Assembly: GCA_037157565.1 (NCBI GenBank)
Contig: JAZHRO010000062.1
Location: forward strand, 930,001 to 994,000
DNA: 64,000 nucleotides
Direction of reading: 5' to 3'
Origin: Thalassia testudinum
Taxonomy: Eukaryota > Streptophyta > Magnoliopsida > Alismatales > Hydrocharitaceae
Made by a program: the position numbers and the translations under genes. Shown here in pieces: positions 44,774 to 56,199 of this stretch. The notes beneath the pieces were generated by a model. That model worked only from the letters and a program-made list of their open reading frames with translations. It made no database searches and was not told the origin of the DNA. Numbering within the stretch: the stretch's first letter is position 1; every line of letters begins with the position of its first letter.

Positions 44774-45427
44774 ATGGATCCTTCCACATCCTATTCACAC
44801 TTCCACTCCTACCCTCCTACCACTACTTATTCCCAAAGTGATTATTATTCCAACCGGACTCATTCTCATCCATCTTTTAGTTGGGATAATCCTGATTGGG
44901 GATACGGTTCCGGACCTCCGTGTTCAAGGTCTAACCCTAGATACCATGATCTTGATTCTTATCTTTCTCCAAGCTACATCAATTATAGATCACCGCCCTT
45001 ATATGGACAACCTAATAAGATCTACAATCAAGAAGGATACGCTGATCCTTACCCTTTCCTAGATTACACTGCATATAGGTCATCACCTCTTTATGGACAA
45101 CCTGAAATGACCTATTATCATGGAGGGTATCAAGAACCTCAATTTGTTGACTCCCCTGGACTGAACCCAAACCCGCCCAACCCTGAACCAAACCATTTAG
45201 TTCAGGTTAACCAGGTCAAAGATAAGGTTTTGGCTAACCTAAGGAATACCATAAAATCTTTAGAAGCTCAGCCAGCACCTTGCCCTAAAGAATTGGAGCC
45301 TCTGATTGAAATGATTGACGATCTTAATAAGTATTTGTTGGATTGGCTCCAATATGTTAAGGATAAGAACCCAGGTGAGTTTTTACTTGGGAAGTTATCA
45401 AAATTGAGGATGAGATTTGTGATTGCT
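44774..45427 (+). pseudogene. Element D unrecognised ORF, first part
   Basis: 218 codons from the ATG at 44,774 to the point where element E is inserted. The N-terminal half is rich in Tyr, Pro and Ser with repeated short motifs (SPLYGQP appears twice, near 45,000 and 45,090). A helical segment rich in Leu and Lys (NLRNTIKSLEAQPAP, LEPLIEMIDDLNKYLLDWLQYV) follows. I see no zinc knuckle and no protease, polymerase or integrase motif. A small likeness (HPSFSW against NHPNFSW in E's gag) hints at a highly altered gag C-terminus, but this is weak. The position, right after the primer site and leader, is where gag should be. The frame continues at 54,379 after E is removed. Confidence 0.6.
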
Positions 45428-45940
45428 TGATCAATGGGTTTTGGCGAAGAAAAATAAGGGTTTCAAGAACCCGTTGTCAATAGCTCGCAAAATGCATTAT
45501 CAAATACAATTTATAAGCAAAATTCTAAGGGAGTCCAGGGTCGAACACAGAGAGGCGATGTTTGCTTTCGTTGAAATCCACATTTTATTTCATTTCTTTT
45601 TTTAGGTTTTAGGGTTTTGTGATTTTTTTCCTTTTGTTTTTGCAATAAACAAGCAGGTAAGATAATGTCACAAAATGAGATGGAAACAAATTTGATATAT
45701 CATGCAATTGTTTATTACAATAAGCTAAGAAATCAAAAGAGATAGGGGTGAGAATAAATCTCCCAAATCAACTGTTTGGTGAGATGACGACACTTGGCGA
45801 CAGTTTGGATGAAAGAGGTGAGGAGCTGGACGACGGAGGTGAGATGCAGGAGGACGTCGGGTAGAGGAATGCTTCACCAAGGCTCTAGAATTGGGATGAG
45901 GAGATGGAGGCGATCTTCTACCGGAATGGAGGTGGGAGGA
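45428..45940 (-). repeat. Element E 3' LTR, distal part
   Basis: Matches 52,888-53,400 of the other LTR. It starts TGATCAATGGG on the plus strand, and solo LTR G interrupts it after GAGGA. Confidence 0.9.
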
Positions 45941-46707
45941 TGTATGGTCGGACCGGATAGGTTGTTAATATGGAGATTTTATCATTGAAATGTGTATAGT
46001 GGTTAACCTAATTCGGACCTAACCATCTCTTTACAAAATTTTTAACCTGGCCTATTTGATTTTATCTTGTCACTTTTAGGCCCAGGGTCGAACTCAGGGA
46101 AGTGGGGTACAAGTCGAGTTTCTACGCCTTTCTTACGATGAGTCTCTTTCGTTCGTTTATTGTATTTTTGGTGTTTTTCTTATTTAGATTTTTTTTTGAT
46201 AATCCTTATCCTTGAGGCACACCCTCAAAATTGTGTCCTTGGCTTTTAGCCAAAACAAAGTTCCAAAACGAGTCTTGCTATTCGCAAGACGAGGTACCTG
46301 CAAGTCAAAAATTATCCTTTTCTCTTTTATATATCTTTTTTATCTTTTAAATAAGAGAAAAGTGAACAGAAATAAAGTAAATATAGTATGTATATATATA
46401 TATGTATATATTATCTATATAAAGGGGTGGGGGTGGAGGCGATGATGGAGTGTAGCACGATGTCGAGTCAGTCGTCGTCTAGAGAGATGCAACCAACACG
46501 ACTAGGTGCCACGTGGAAAGTGGGATGGATAGTGGAAGATATATGTGTCCACGCTTTTTGTACGCATGTATCGAGGAATATCAGCAACTGATGCAGATAT
46601 TCCCTTGATACAATGTATGGTAAATAATGTGAAAATATATATATATGTATGTATATAAGTAAATATATCTATATGTATATATATAGTTATACATGTATAG
46701 GTGTGTG

Positions 46708-46742
<35 letters not shown>

Positions 46743-48080
46743 AGATATATATATATGTATATATAGTTATATAGATATATATATGTATATATGAATGTGT
46801 ATATAAGTAGGTGTGCATGTATGTATATATGTATGTATCTATACTTAGTTATATAGGTAATATATATATAGATATATATATATATAAGTATATGTATAAG
46901 TATATAGATATATATATATGTATATCAATATATGTAGATATATGTCACTATATATAAGTATACGTATATGTATATAAGTTATAATAGTGTTTATGTGTGT
47001 GAAGGTGTGAGTAAGTGTTGGTGTAGGTGTGTGTGTGTGTGGGTGTAGAGTGCTGTGAGTGAGTGAAAGAGAGTGAGAGAGAGAGAGAGAGAGATCGGCA
47101 GAGAGAGAGAATGCAGCCGCTCTGCAGGAGGCACGATAAGTCGTCTGCAGATGGCGGCCGACGTTTGGAGGTCGCGGGCGCACGGGAGCGTACTCGCGCA
47201 GAGGAGATGAGGAGTCTGCGTCGACCTGCTGCGAGCGCGGAGGCTCGCGACAGTGCGCGCGGGGCTCTGTGGGTGCTGGCAGGGAGGCGGGAAGGGGCCT
47301 GGCCGGCCGCTGCAGAGGCACGCAGCGACCGGTTGCGGGCGCAGAGGCGGGCGACAGAGCAGACGAACGGAGGCGGGGAAGGCTTGCAGGCGCGCGCAGA
47401 GGGGCTGGGGCGCCTGCAGTTGCTCGCGGAGGCTGCGGGGGCCGCTGCTGCTGCTGCTTCAAGCTTCAGACCTTGAAGCGGCAGCCATGGCGGGAAGTGC
47501 GGGAATGGGAAAAAAATGAAAAAGAGAAGAGCCACCACGCCCACCGGCTCTTTGAAGAGCTGGGCGGTGGTGGTCTCACTGTGGTGGTGTGCACCACAGT
47601 GAGCTCCTGCCCGCCGGGTGTCTCCTCGAAGGAGGACCGGCGTATGGAGGGGAGGACGGTGGTGGTGATGAGCTGAAGGTGTTTATTTCTTGCTGCAGCC
47701 AGCCGGCCTTTTGAAGAAGAAGCTGAGGCCTTATATAGAAGATGAGAGCATGGCTGCATGCATGGCTGCTGCAAGGAGAGGGAGAGAATGGCAGCCGCAG
47801 GGAATGGGTTTGGCAGCTGCCGCAGCATGGCGTGAGGAAGAACATGCAGCTGCGGGAAACAAAAATCAAGTGGGAAAAATAAAAGATGAGGATTTTTACA
47901 AAGAGGCACTTGAGGAAAAAGTGAATTATGAAGCCATTTATTTCAATCTTCTCTACTCTTAATTAAATGCATGAATGCAAGTATTTTTACAAACGCAACT
48001 ACGGAATCCTAATGTGCATAGTTAATGCTAGGAAATAGCATAAGAAGGCATTATTGCAGGCGTATTTTGAGGTGCAATCA
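45941..48080 (-). mobile_element. Solo LTR G, reversed
   Basis: 2,140 bp, TGTATGGTCG to GTGCAATCA on the plus strand, between exact GAGGA duplications (45,936-45,940 and 48,081-48,085). A minus-strand TATATAAG box lies at 47,731-47,737. Orientation is inferred from that box and from the phrase CCAGGGTCGAACTCAGGG near the left end, which also occurs near the matching end of E. The left third is an AT microsatellite and the next 500 bp is very GC-rich. Frames of 130-205 codons at 46,845-47,676 on both strands are low-complexity and not called. Confidence 0.83.
46385..46980. repeat. Long (TA/TG)n microsatellite region
   Basis: About 600 bp dominated by TATATA with TGTGTG runs and TATAGATA variants, inside solo LTR G. 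Confidence 0.9.
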
Positions 48081-48560
48081 GAGGACGGTTCCAAGGCTTC
48101 CTATGAAGGTGGTGGGATGGAAGATGAATATTTGGTGGGAAATAGGAGCATTACACTAATAAGAGACCTTTGGAGCTTGGGAATAAGCTCTAATGGAGCT
48201 TTCGTAGGCTATTAGAGCTTAGGAGTAGGTGGGAGTAAAGTACATAGAGATGCCTAGGCAAGGGAGGTGTGTAGGTCTTTATATAGTGGATGGGAGGGGG
48301 CTAAAAATGGTCACAGGGTAATTAGCGACCTCCAGGACAACACTGTAGGTCCAGCTTAAGCGTCACTATAGCCAACTCATGCCCACTCACGCACGCGCTC
48401 TACTAACCCTCCATTGTGCCTACAAATCACGTTCATGCCCTACTGGTATGCGCTGTTGTGCTCGTTAGCATGCGTGTGAGTGCGCGTTGGCAGGCGCGCG
48501 GGTGCGTGCTTGCGTGCACGCTAGCATGCACGTTGGCATGTGCCTAATTGGCAAATTGGT

Positions 48561-48580
48561 GGGGGGGGGGGGGGGGGGGG
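48561..48580 (+). repeat. G homopolymer of 20
   Basis: Twenty consecutive G on the plus strand. The matching place in the other E LTR (near 53,847) reads only GGGAGGG. The length may be uncertain because of sequencing error. Confidence 0.85.
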
Positions 48581-48583
48581 TTT

Positions 48584-48648
48584 GCGGGTTTCGAACCCGT
48601 GCCCCTCCCTTGGGATCAAGCACCTCCACCATTGCGCTATGCCAACGA
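48584..48648 (-). promoter_or_regulatory. tRNA-like A box and B box inside the E 3' LTR
   Basis: On minus: A-box TAGCGCAATGG (48,629-48,639) and B-box GGGTTCGAAACCC (48,586-48,598). A D-arm GCGC..GTGC pairs, and the T-arm stem has four of five pairs around the TTCGAAA loop. The anticodon arm is poor. It looks like a tRNA-derived SINE head or decayed tRNA, able in principle to recruit RNA polymerase III. Confidence 0.65.
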
Positions 48649-49103
48649 GATTGTTGAGAGGATGTGTTGTAGGCGCGCGGTGGAGGAAGGCTCTTAGCAG
48701 TTGGATTTTCATCCAACGGTTGAGGTCGCTTGTTGGATGGCCTTTTGAAGTATGTTGAGTGACCTTAGGTACTCCAAATCGTGCCATGTGGCACCATCTG
48801 GATCGTTCACCTTTCCTTGCTTGCAGAGGGTGCCGTGATGCTCGGATCGAGGTGATTTCCACGTTGTCGGACTGCGATCGTCACTCTGGATCCATCCATA
48901 CGGCCAGATTCTTCATTCGAAGCTTGTAAAGATGTCGCATTGCCTCCTGGCCATAAAATGTCAGAATTACTATACAATCTACACAAATTATCCTAAATGC
49001 AATGTAATGCATGTTATGCACTATTTATACTTATGGAATGCAATGCTAGGCTTAGGAACTATCATAAATAAACATTTTATCATGAATTTATGCATGTTTA
49101 TTA

Positions 49104-50344
49104 TACCCCCATGCTTGTCTTTTGCTAGTCCCTAGTAAAATTAACCTAAATGCTATGTATAAGAGTAGAATTAGGAATTGATCACTTAGTCACGATTTGT
49201 TAGTTGCTTTAGAAATTTTCAACCTAAGACCTAGTTATAAAAACTCGACAGTGCCCGGGTATCTACCAGAATGCAGACCTCCCAAGCTCTCACCTTATTT
49301 GAAAAGGGAAGATATATTTTTTTGCTTTTTCTTCTTTTCTTTTTTTCTATTTTTTAGCTTTTTGAGTTTGAGAGTTTCGAGATAACTTTTTACGGCTACC
49401 CAACCCACCCAAGACTTGAAAAGGACTCTAAGTGTTAAGCATCTTGTGAAAGAGTGAAAGACTCACTAAGTGGTCATTAAAATGGACTTCAGGTTTCTAC
49501 GACTCTAGGTAATCTTAAGAGTTTCTGCTTAAAGGTTTATCTTTCTGAGCGATAGCTTTCTCCCTACTTTTAAAAATTTTTTATGGGGTCAACACAAGGG
49601 CAAATCCAGTGTATACCTCCCTGGTTTATTCTACTTCCCCGCTTCTTCCCTAAGTGTTTTGGAATTTATTTATGAATTTTTTGTAAGCTGGACTTTGGAC
49701 AACCGGCCAATGGATTGTTACCCGCGACAACTTGTCAGCCATACTCGTGCGGTGAAGTGTGGTTCATTTTTCTATTTTTTTTCTACTTTTTCTTTTTTTT
49801 TTAATTTTTGAGTACCATTTTTTTTTAAGTAGGTGACTTCCCTTATCTAAAATTTACCTAAAAGCAGTAGAATAAGTATGGTCAAGTAGCTGGGCTCTGG
49901 ACAATCGGCTAATGGACTGTTACCCGTGACAACTTGCCAGCCATACTACCCTAAAAAGTTCATTAGCTACCTAATTTTTGAAGAAATTGCTGAAAAGTGA
50001 GTCAGTGCAAATAGTGTGTAGATGCTTAGACTTAAAGTCTCCTCAAATTAGAGGGCGGGTTGATAAGTCACGTACTTATCACCCCAATTTGTTAGCCAAA
50101 TTAGAATAAAATTATTTAGCGAGGACTCGAGACCAAGTCTACATTCAAGTGGACACTCGGGCTAATTAAGCCCGAAGACCTGAAGAGTCTAAGTATTCAG
50201 GTCCCAAAGTATCAATTCCTAAAGTTTGCAACTCCTAATGCCTAAGATTTTTTCTCAAAAAAAAAAAATAAAGAAAATTACTGTTAGAGCTGACAAAATT
50301 GCATGAGCTAGAGCATTGACCCTTGCATTTCTACCATCTTCAGG
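49104..50344 (-). other. Element E 3' UTR and polypurine tract
   Basis: Non-coding. On minus it ends in the tract AAGCATGGGGGTA (49,104-49,116) before the 3' LTR. The part at about 49,680-50,200 matches D's 3' UTR at 55,700-56,195 in reverse, with T-rich runs and a repeated hairpin-like phrase built around AACTTGTCAGCCATAC. Confidence 0.8.
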
Positions 50345-51644
50345 TTTAAATCAGCCTGCCTGGCGGGTTGTTGAGCATTCCACCCGGGTTGTATGGACTA
50401 ATTAACTTGATTAGGGGACCCTGACCCATTGGTTTTTGTGGGACATAATTATTGGGTCGATATTGGGTCTGCTGCCCCTGATCTTTCCAAGAGAAGTTAG
50501 GGTGATTTTTCCAATCAAGATTGTAGGCATTCGAGTAAGGGTTGGACCTAACATTCTCCTACACAGCATGAACATCCTCATAAGATGAGGATGAAGAAGG
50601 ATCAGAAAAACTGGGATCAAAGGCCCCAGTTTGGAACCCATAAGGTTCCGAGAAGAGCTGGCCCGAAGGTCGAGCTGACTCCAGCTGGTTCACAAACTCC
50701 CGTCTCGTAGGAGCTTGCAGAGAATGGAATCTCGAGCCCTGGGATTGAGTGGATCTAGAAAAATTAGAGTTTCCAGACATCCACTCTTCCATTCATTTAG
50801 CAACCAGATCCAACTTATCTAATTTATTGCAGGTCAATTCCATATCAAATGTATGAGAATCTTGGACCTCATTGGCATTTGATCTAGTTTGTTGGGATCG
50901 ATTGAAGGTTTCCATGGAGGCATGTTTTAAAAAGTTTTCGCTCATTTCCTCAAACAAATCATACACGCTATCTACGTCTTTGTTGAGGAAATTGCCTCCG
51001 CAAGAAGTATCCACATGATTACAGAGTTGATCATTCAACCCGTGATAAAAAATCTGCACAAGTTGCCATTTCGGCACCTCGTGGTGTGGACACTTCCGCA
51101 ACAGATCTTGGAATCACTCCCAGTCCCCATGAAACGGTTTCCCCTACTGCTGGTCAAAAGTGGCAATTGCCCCTTGCAACGCATTGGTTCGCCCAATTGG
51201 GAAGAATTTCTTCAAAATGGCCGATTTCAAAGTTGTCCAGGTAGCAATCAGTCTTCCAATGGTACGATACCAATGTGCATCCTTATCCCTGAGTGAATGG
51301 GGGAAAAGCCTCATGAGCATCTGTTCTTCATCCACATTTTGCGATTTGGTGGTCTGAACCAGAGTGATCAGGTCCTCCAAATGTTGGAATGGGTCCTCTA
51401 AGCCAATCCTGTGAAAGTGTTTAATTAGACTCAAAACCTGGGGCTTGATCTCAACATCACCAGCGGGGATCACAATGTTGGGATGATCCTCATAATTCGA
51501 AGGATCATAAAAATCCTTCAAGGGCCGAGCGCCCTGACCATTCATTCATTGGAACCATTGCTGCATCTGCTACAATTTTTCCAACTACCTCTGAATCAAC
51601 TCCTACTAGTTCAGGAGTAGGGGAGGTGGTTGTTGATCAGCCAT
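50345..51644 (-). pseudogene. gag: Element E gag (Athila/Tat-like), broken by stops
   Basis: One minus-strand frame from ATG 51,644 (MADQQPP) to about 50,345. The retrotransposon gag domain reads clearly: RPLKDFYDPSNYEDH, LEDPFQHLEDLITLV, LRLFPHSLRDKDAHWY-type and WTTLKSAILKKFFP blocks, then VQIFYHGLNDQ. The C-terminal NPYSNAYN..NHPNFSW signature is typical of this clade. At least seven in-frame stops interrupt it (for example four between 51,600 and 51,546, and others near 51,144, 50,793 and 50,559), but I saw no frameshift. No zinc knuckle is visible before the frame ends. Confidence 0.85.
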
Positions 51645-51775
51645 GGGATCTACTTGGCTATAACTCAACCTCCGTCTCCAGGAATGGTCTATAGGTCCTT
51701 CCAAACGAGGGTTCAATGACCTCCTTCCAAGCATACACTGGAAGGAAGTCGGAAGGACGGGGAAGAGAAGGAACC

Positions 51776-52719
51776 CTGCAGCACAAAAATATAAGCCTGT
51801 CCTTAGGGGCTGGGGAGAAGGTTCTTCCTTTGGCTTGCGCCTCCGATTCCTAGTGCACCCCCCAGCCACGGTTGTTTGACGCTACTCCCCTAACTAAACA
51901 TCAGATTGACTAGTATAAGCATTTTAATCGTAAACAATCTCAATCTGGGCCTCGAAGAACGAATCAGTCCTTGTGGCCAACGTCTAATCAATTTTAGTTA
52001 GGCTTGGGATATTTAGTGCTTTCAGAATGTGATGGGCCCTTAATGGGTTGTGCCCTTAATGATTCATTGAAAATGTGTGTATGTGCACAACCAAAAAGTT
52101 TTCAAGCAAGATTATTGATAACAAAGTGAGTTTTAGGATTCGAATCTTGCTTAGTAGCTTTTAAGATTCAAATATTAGGTATATTCAACCATATTTTCAG
52201 GAGGCAAACTAAGTTTGAAATCACAAGCTCAAGTATTTTCCTTTACAAATCAAGAAAAATATGAAGTGCCTAGCTTGACCTAATTATTGAATCCTATGGG
52301 ACAGCTACAAAATGAATTCCTTTTAGATTAGGTGGTGTGACCCAAACAATTCAATCAACTGGCCCAGACGCACCACCGATTAGGGCACACAAAAAGGTGA
52401 TTAACCTAGTATGATTTCTACTCCTTTATGTGTTGAATTGGTGTACCGGTTCCACAGGTCGGAATCTCGGTTGAGTAGATAAAAGTCAAGTTAGGTTATG
52501 TGCCTCAAATGTGGGTGTATGTAGTGTGTATGTTGATTTGTCCCACAAGAAGTATCTTTTTATTTTTTATTTTATAATATATGACAGTGAGATGAGTGGA
52601 GGTGATAAACAAGACAAACAAATTCTTTCCTAGGGTTTATGCAAACACCTAAGTAGATTAGGTCTTGGTTATTGATGTGGCAAAATGAAACTAGTGGGGG
52701 GGAATGTGGAATTACTTAC
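51776..52719 (-). other. Candidate leader intron of element E
   Basis: On minus, a GTAAGT donor-like site at 52,719 and a T-rich GTGCTGCAG acceptor-like site ending at 51,776, 131 bases before the gag ATG. The layout parallels element D (944 against 990 bases). The interval is non-coding. Inferred, not shown. Confidence 0.45.
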
Positions 52720-52866
52720 AAATTACTCTACCCGCACTTTACTCCAGTCTACCGCACTCGGATCTCTTTGCTAGGGTACCTACAAGACAATAAATCAGAG
52801 GCAAGCAGGGTTAATAATAAGTAAATGCAAAGAAACACAAAAGACAAGAAAGCAAATTCCATTGCC

Positions 52867-52884
52867 TCCCCAGCAACGGCGCCA
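52867..52884 (-). other. Element E primer binding site, tRNA-Asp type
   Basis: On minus: TGGCGCCGTTGCTGGGGA, three bases after the LTR end. Confidence 0.88.
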
Positions 52885-52887
52885 AAA

Positions 52888-54373
52888 TGATCAATGGGTT
52901 TTGGCAAAGAAAAATCAGGGTTTCGAGAACCCATCGTCATAGCTTACAAAACGCATAATCAAATGCAATTTATAACCAAAACTCCAAGGGAGTCCCAGGT
53001 CGAACACAGGGAGGCGACATTTACTTTCGTTGAAATCCATGCTTCATTTTGTTTCTTTTTTGGGTTTTTAGGGTTTTGTGATTTTTTTCTTTTGTTTTTG
53101 CAATAAAGAAGTAGGTGAGATAATGTCACAAAATGAGATGGAAACAAATTTGATATATCATGCAATTGTTTATTACAATAAGCTAAGAAATACAAAAGAG
53201 ATAGGGGTGAGAAGAAATCGCCCAAATCGGCTGTTTGGTGAGATGACAGTGCTTGGCGACAACTTAGATGAAGGAGGTGAGGTGCTGGACGACGGAGGTG
53301 AGATGCAGGAGGACACCAGGTAGAGGAATGCTTCACCAAGGCTCTGGAATGGGATGAGGAGATGGAGGCGATCTTCTACCAGAATGGAGGTGGGAGGACA
53401 GCTCCAAGGCTTCTTATGAAGGTGGTGAGATGGAGGACGAATATTTGGTGGGATATAGGAGCATTACACTAATAAGAGGCCTTTGGAGCTTGGGAATAAG
53501 CTCTAATGGAGCTTTGGTAGTCTGGTAGAGCTTAGGAGTAGGTGGGAGTAGAGTAAGTAGAGATGCCTAGGCAAGGGAGGTGTGTAGGTCTTTATATAGT
53601 GGATGGTAGGGGTCTAAAAATGGTTACAAGGTAATTAGCAACCTTCAGGAAGTCACTGTAGGTCCAGCTCAAGTGTCGCTATAGCCAACTCATGCCTGCT
53701 CATGCGCACGCTCCGTTAACCCACCATTATGTGCGCGAATCACGTTCATGCCCTACTTGTGCGTGCTGGTGCACGCTAGCATGCACGTTGGCATGCGCGT
53801 GAGTGCGTGCTTGAGTGCGTGCTGGCACGTGCCTAATTAGCAAATTGGGAGGGTTTGTGGGTTTTGAAACCATGCCCCTCCCTTAGGATCAAGCACCTCC
53901 ACCGTTGCGCCATGCAATGAGATTGTCAAGAGGATGTGTTGTGGGCGGACGGTGGAGAAGGGCTCTCAGCCATTGGATTTTCATCCAACGGCTGAGGTCA
54001 CTTGTTGGATGGCCTTTTGAAGTACATCGGGTAACCTTGGGTGCTCTAGATGGCGCCACATGGCACCATCTGGACCATCCACCTTTCCTTGCTTGCAAAG
54101 GGTGCCACGGTGCTCGGATCGAGGTGATTTCCACGTAGTCGGACTGCGATCGTCGCTCTGAATCCATCCGTACAATCAGATTCTTCATCCGAACCTCGTA
54201 AAGATGTCGCATTGCCTCCTGGCCATAAAATGTCAGAATTACTATACAATCTACGCAAATTAGCCTAAATGCAATGTAATGCATGTTATGCACTATTTAT
54301 ACTTATGGAATGCAATGCTAGGCTTACAAACTATCATAAATAAGCATTTTATCATGAATTTGTGTGTTTATCA
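52888..54373 (-). repeat. Element E 5' LTR
   Basis: 1,486 bp. On minus it starts TGATAAACAC and ends CCCATTGATCA. A minus TATATAAAG box lies at 53,590-53,598. It contains a degenerate copy of the tRNA-like module and GCATGC-type repeats near 53,770-53,840. Confidence 0.92.
53853..53920 (-). promoter_or_regulatory. tRNA-like module in the E 5' LTR, decayed
   Basis: A-box TGGCGCAACGG (53,902-53,912 on minus) still fits the consensus. The B box has drifted to GGTTTCAAAACC. Confidence 0.5.
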
Positions 54374-55204
54374 TTGCTCTAATCCAATCTTGGGAGGATT
54401 CCTAGGATGAACCCCTATCAGGAGAGCCGATGTCAAAATCCACTCAGGCACCTGTAGGGGGAACACATTTTACGAGACCAAGGTTGACCAAGTTGTTTTA
54501 GAGCAATCAAATAAGGATGAATTGAATTCTTCACCTGAGATTCCTAAGCCGGGGAACAAGGAAACGTATGTCTCCATGGATCAGAAAGTGATCGATGATT
54601 TTGAGACATACATTAATGCGGATTTAGAATTCTTTGATTCTGAAGGTGAAGAATCATTATGCGAAGTCTCACTTGAGTTTATAGAAAACGATTTTAGTGA
54701 GATGACTGGGTCTAAGGAATTCAATGAATCATTTGATGGCCCTAAAATCGAGGAACTTGATCCTATTAGGGGTCGCATGGCTGATTCAAACCCTTTTATT
54801 AAGGATTCAATTCAAAGCCCCATTCCTCAATTACACCTGTTGAGCATAATGAAGATTCTGTTCTTAAGATCATTCAACCCAAGTCAATTATGATTCAGTT
54901 ACCACTCTTAGACTTGGAATTTTCAGATGGGGTGATTAACATGCAGGAGGTCCCAGAATCTGAAATTCTGATTATGGAGGATAGGAATTGGGAAATGATG
55001 ATATGGGAAGCCAATTCCAAAGGAAGAAAAAGACTGAGTCTAAGGGTTTCGATTTGTCTGAAACCCCCAACCTTCTACCAGGACCCTTATGACATTGTTT
55101 CTGAGGATGGGCAACCCAAGTACAAATTCATTGATTATCCTTTTGAGCTTGATTTCTCTATAACTCGACTTTTTCGTCTTGAGTTGCATCCTCACAAATC
55201 GTAA
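54374..55204 (+). pseudogene. Element D unrecognised ORF, second part
   Basis: Continues D's ORF after E. In frame it reads LIQSWEDS and stops at 54,403. The next open frame (from 54,411) continues with a long acidic segment (FETYINADLEFFDSEGEESLCEVSLEFIENDFSE is typical in style) to 54,893. A third frame from about 54,830 carries on (IQLPLLDLEFSDG, DPYDIVSEDGQPKYKF) to the TAA at 55,202-55,204. Two indels therefore break what was once one protein of roughly 490 residues. It is acidic in the middle and basic or aromatic at the end. I recognise no family and would not assign a function. Confidence 0.55.
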
Positions 55205-56199
55205 GCCCGACCCTGCATGCATGCTGATCTTAGGTTTTGGATAATTTTTATCCAAAAGCTTAGATATACTCGATAATGGGGTATGGGTCTGCACCACAAT
55301 CTGATCCACATCTGTGGACATCTTCTCCTGGCAGGTCTAAAAATAGATTTTCTTATCCTAATTCTGATCTACACCTGTGAGTTCTTTATTTCTTCTTCTT
55401 TGTATAGTGTGCCTAGCTAAAGGCACTAAATTCAGCACGTATACAATCTCTTTTTCATCTCAGAGCCAACCTGTTAATCACGAAATTCAGGGGCTTTCTT
55501 TTCTACTCCGCTCTTTGTCATGTCATTTTAATACAATGAGGACATTGCATTAAATAAGCATGGGGGGTGAATATTCATCTCTGAATCGTCTTGTTAGCTC
55601 CGTAGATTCTTTTTATTTTTCTTTTTATTTAAGAAAAAAAATGTTGAATTAGGAAAAGAGAACTTCGGCTCCAGAAATTTGTCAACCATAGGAATGATAT
55701 GATATGACCTAAACACTTAGACCCTTCAGGTCTTAGGGCTTAATTAGCCCGGGTGTCCACTAAAATGTGGATTTGTTTATCGAGTCCTCACCATTTGAAA
55801 ATTTATTTTAAATTGGTTAAATAAGTTTGGGTGATAAGTATACGATTTATCAACCCATCCTCTGATTTGAGGGGACTTTAAGTCTAAGCATCTACACACT
55901 ATTTGCACTAACTCACTTTTCAATAGTTTTTACAAAAATTAGGTAGCTATTGAACCTTCTAGGTTGTATGGCTGGCAAGTTATTATGGGTAATATCCCAT
56001 TGGTCAGTTGTCCAGAGCCCAGCCACACAACCATTCTTTTCCTACTGCCTTTAGGTAAATCTTAAATCAGGGAAGCCACCTACTTAGAAAAAAAGAAAAG
56101 AAAAATATCCAAAAAGAGAAAAAGAAAAATAGAAAAGAAAAATAGAAAAAAAAGAAATAAGCCATACTTCACCGCACGAGTATGGCTAGCAAGTTATCG
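55205..56199 (+). other. Element D 3' UTR
   Basis: Non-coding. A polypurine-like patch GCATGGGGGGTGA lies at 55,559-55,571. From 55,700 it matches E's 3' UTR in reverse. It stops abruptly at about 56,198, where LTR text begins in mid-LTR, so the true end of the UTR, the final polypurine tract and the first 700 bp or so of the 3' LTR are missing. Confidence 0.75.

Larger units (their letters stand above)
48081..49103 (-). repeat. Element E 3' LTR, proximal part
   Basis: Matches 53,401-54,373. It ends at 49,103, where the expected TG start (minus) is TA. A minus TATATAAAG box lies near 48,279. It contains the tRNA-like module and a 20-base G run that is absent from the other LTR. Short GCATGC-type repeats are at 48,460-48,540. 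Confidence 0.88.
45428..54373 (-). mobile_element. Element E: Athila/Tat-like gypsy element, gag only, reversed
   Basis: 8,946 bp between exact TTGCT duplications (45,423-45,427 and 54,374-54,378), inserted in D's ORF. On the minus strand: 5' LTR (52,888-54,373), tRNA-Asp-type primer site, leader, gag with several stops, 3' UTR, polypurine tract, 3' LTR (45,428-49,103) that is itself split by solo LTR G. No protease, reverse transcriptase or integrase is present. It shares leader, 3' UTR and LTR modules with D but carries a different coding region. Confidence 0.86.

Noticed and set aside
44774..45427. Host extensin-like or prion-like gene, suggested by the Tyr/Pro-rich sequence
   Set aside because: It lies directly after a primer binding site and a retrotransposon leader shared with element E, and continues into the element; a host gene is unlikely.
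46845..47676. Frames of 130-205 codons on both strands in solo LTR G
   Set aside because: Microsatellite and GC-rich LTR text; overlapping frames in several registers and no family likeness.
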